The translations under genes and the position numbers were made by a program. 7,138 nt of DNA from an uncultured Phycisphaerales bacterium (GTDB taxonomy: Bacteria > Planctomycetota > Phycisphaerae > UBA1845 > CAIVHJ01): positions 1-7,138 of the forward strand of contig CAIVHJ010000134.1 of NCBI GenBank assembly GCA_903905665.1, given 5' to 3'. Below the pieces are notes generated by a model. That model saw nothing but the letters and a program-made list of their open reading frames with translations, ran no database searches and was not told where the DNA came from. Below, one piece after another: positions 6,632 to 7,138 of the stretch. How positions within the stretch are numbered: position 1 is the first letter of the stretch; every line of letters begins with the position of its first letter.

Positions 6632-6641
6632 TTTAATTTCC
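6597..6641. repeat. Perfect 18-bp inverted repeat (hairpin) at the frameshift
   Basis: Bases 6597-6614 (GGAAATTAAATCCGCGCC) are the exact reverse complement of 6624-6641 (GGCGCGGATTTAATTTCC), with a 9-nt loop AACAAAACG. The right arm is the native coding sequence (GRGFNF); the left arm is the inserted copy and contains the premature TAA at 6603-6605. A second, overlapping 7-bp stem (6592-6598 with 6608-6614, also a 9-nt loop) could form instead. There is no T-run, so it does not look like an evolved terminator; it looks like the product of a foldback copying event. Confidence 0.9.
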
Positions 6642-7048
6642 ACAGCGGTGAGACAAATGCTTCGATCGTGGATGGTTTCACCATTATCCACGGCAGAGTT
6701 ACATATCCTCTCAGCAGCGGCGGCGGAGTATACTGCTCCAGCAGCAGCCCAACCCTCACCCGATGCACTATCTCTGGAAACTCCTCTACCACCAACGGGG
6801 GCGGGATATACTGCAGCTCCAGCAGTCCAAACATTACCTGGTGCACTGTTTCTGGGAACTCCTCCAGTACCGGCGGCGGAATATTCTGCAACGGCGGCAG
6901 CCCTACCTTCACCCAATGCACCATCTCTGCGAACTCCGCCTATTGGGACGGCGGCGGAATGTACTGCAACCAGAGCAGTCCTAACTTTACCCAGTGCACT
7001 ACAAGATTTCTCGTCATTGATTTAACTCACAGCCTTTCGCAATTGTAG
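6614..7048 (+). pseudogene. Detached 3' part of the beta-helix protein, frameshifted and truncated
   Basis: This frame resumes the interrupted protein exactly: upstream CIIDCQQNGRG is followed here by QQNGRGFNFHSGETNASIVD and GFTI, the normal first rungs of such helices, then four GGG-(V/I/M)-(Y/F)-C repeats to position 7000. Removing 32 bp (for example 6600-6631) would join it to the gene at 4902 as a single 704-codon frame. The last 15 residues (TRFLVIDLTHSLSQL, 7001-7045) do not belong to the repeat family and come from foreign or rearranged DNA after the break at about 7001. An ATG at 6566 lies in this frame but has no ribosome-binding site and starts inside the upstream gene, so separate translation is unlikely. 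Confidence 0.75.
6719..7000 (+). repeat. Four tandem 75-78-bp beta-helix repeats
   Basis: Repeats begin at 6719, 6797, 6872 and 6950, with lengths of 26, 25, 26 and at least 17 codons. The consensus is GGG(I/V/M)(Y/F)CxxxSPxxTxCT(I/V)SxNS. Each unit has two cysteines in fixed places, one after GGGxY and one before TIS. Such units build rungs of a right-handed parallel beta-helix. The fourth unit stops after QCT, where ISxN would be expected, marking the break at 7001. Confidence 0.88.
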
Positions 7049-7138
7049 TCGGACGTGATAGAGGACCAATTTTGCCCCTACCCAGCGTCGGACTCGTGAC
7101 AGCGTTCTGACCCATGCCGGTAAGCCATTGAGCCCTCC
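7022..7138 (-). CDS. Possible transposase C terminus (partial, enters from the right edge)
   Basis: A minus-strand frame is open from the window edge (7138) to a TAA at 7024-7022, giving 38 residues: GGLNGLPAWVRTLSRVRRWV followed by GAKLVLYHVRLQLRKAVS. It is strongly basic with regularly spaced Arg/Trp/Leu, reminiscent of C-terminal tails of DDE transposases, but I cannot assign a family and 38 codons could stay open by chance. Its stop lies only about 21 bp from the point where the beta-helix repeats are cut (7001), which is the arrangement expected of an insertion sequence whose transposase ends next to its terminal repeat. Confidence 0.4.
   Translation of the reverse strand, partial: GGLNGLPAWVRTLSRVRRWVGAKLVLYHVRLQLRKAVS

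Overview
The window looks like chromosomal DNA of a flagellated member of the Planctomycetota. This is inferred from two things: the flgF-flgG-flgA-flgH-flgI gene order with diverged, lengthened proteins, and a secreted protein carrying the Asp/Asn-rich, cysteine-flanked EF-hand-like motif and GGGIYC-type beta-helix repeats that are common in planctomycete exoproteins. Taxonomy cannot be proved from the sequence alone.

Positions 1-4377 (minus strand) hold one compact flagellar rod/ring operon. Transcription runs from right to left: an unrecognised 58-residue gene (GTG start), flgF (proximal rod), flgG (distal rod), flgA (P-ring assembly chaperone with an SAF domain), flgH (L ring) and flgI (P ring, cut by the window edge). 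The flgA and flgH frames overlap by 4 bp and flgH-flgI are 11 bp apart. A near-consensus sigma-54 promoter lies about 40 nt upstream of the 58-residue gene, which would put the cluster under middle/late-class flagellar control. The only large gap inside the operon, between flgF and flgG, carries an 8-bp hairpin overlapping a canonical G-quadruplex motif.

Positions 4378-4901 are the divergent intergenic region, with the sigma-54 site at its left end and no convincing gene.

Positions 4902-7000 (plus strand) encode what was probably one secreted protein of about 700 or more residues: signal/anchor segment, a gingipain-like (C25, caspase-fold) peptidase domain with candidate His345/Cys382, a Ca-binding EF-hand-like motif, and a right-handed beta-helix with about 26-residue repeats. 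The gene is broken twice. A 32-bp insertion that creates a perfect 18-bp hairpin shifts the frame and ends translation at 6605. The repeat array is then cut off abruptly at about 7001, where a minus-strand open frame (7138 to 7022) resembling the basic C terminus of a transposase begins. The most unusual signals are these two lesions, the small leading gene of the flagellar operon, and the sigma-54 site. No clear new defence or mobile system is visible.
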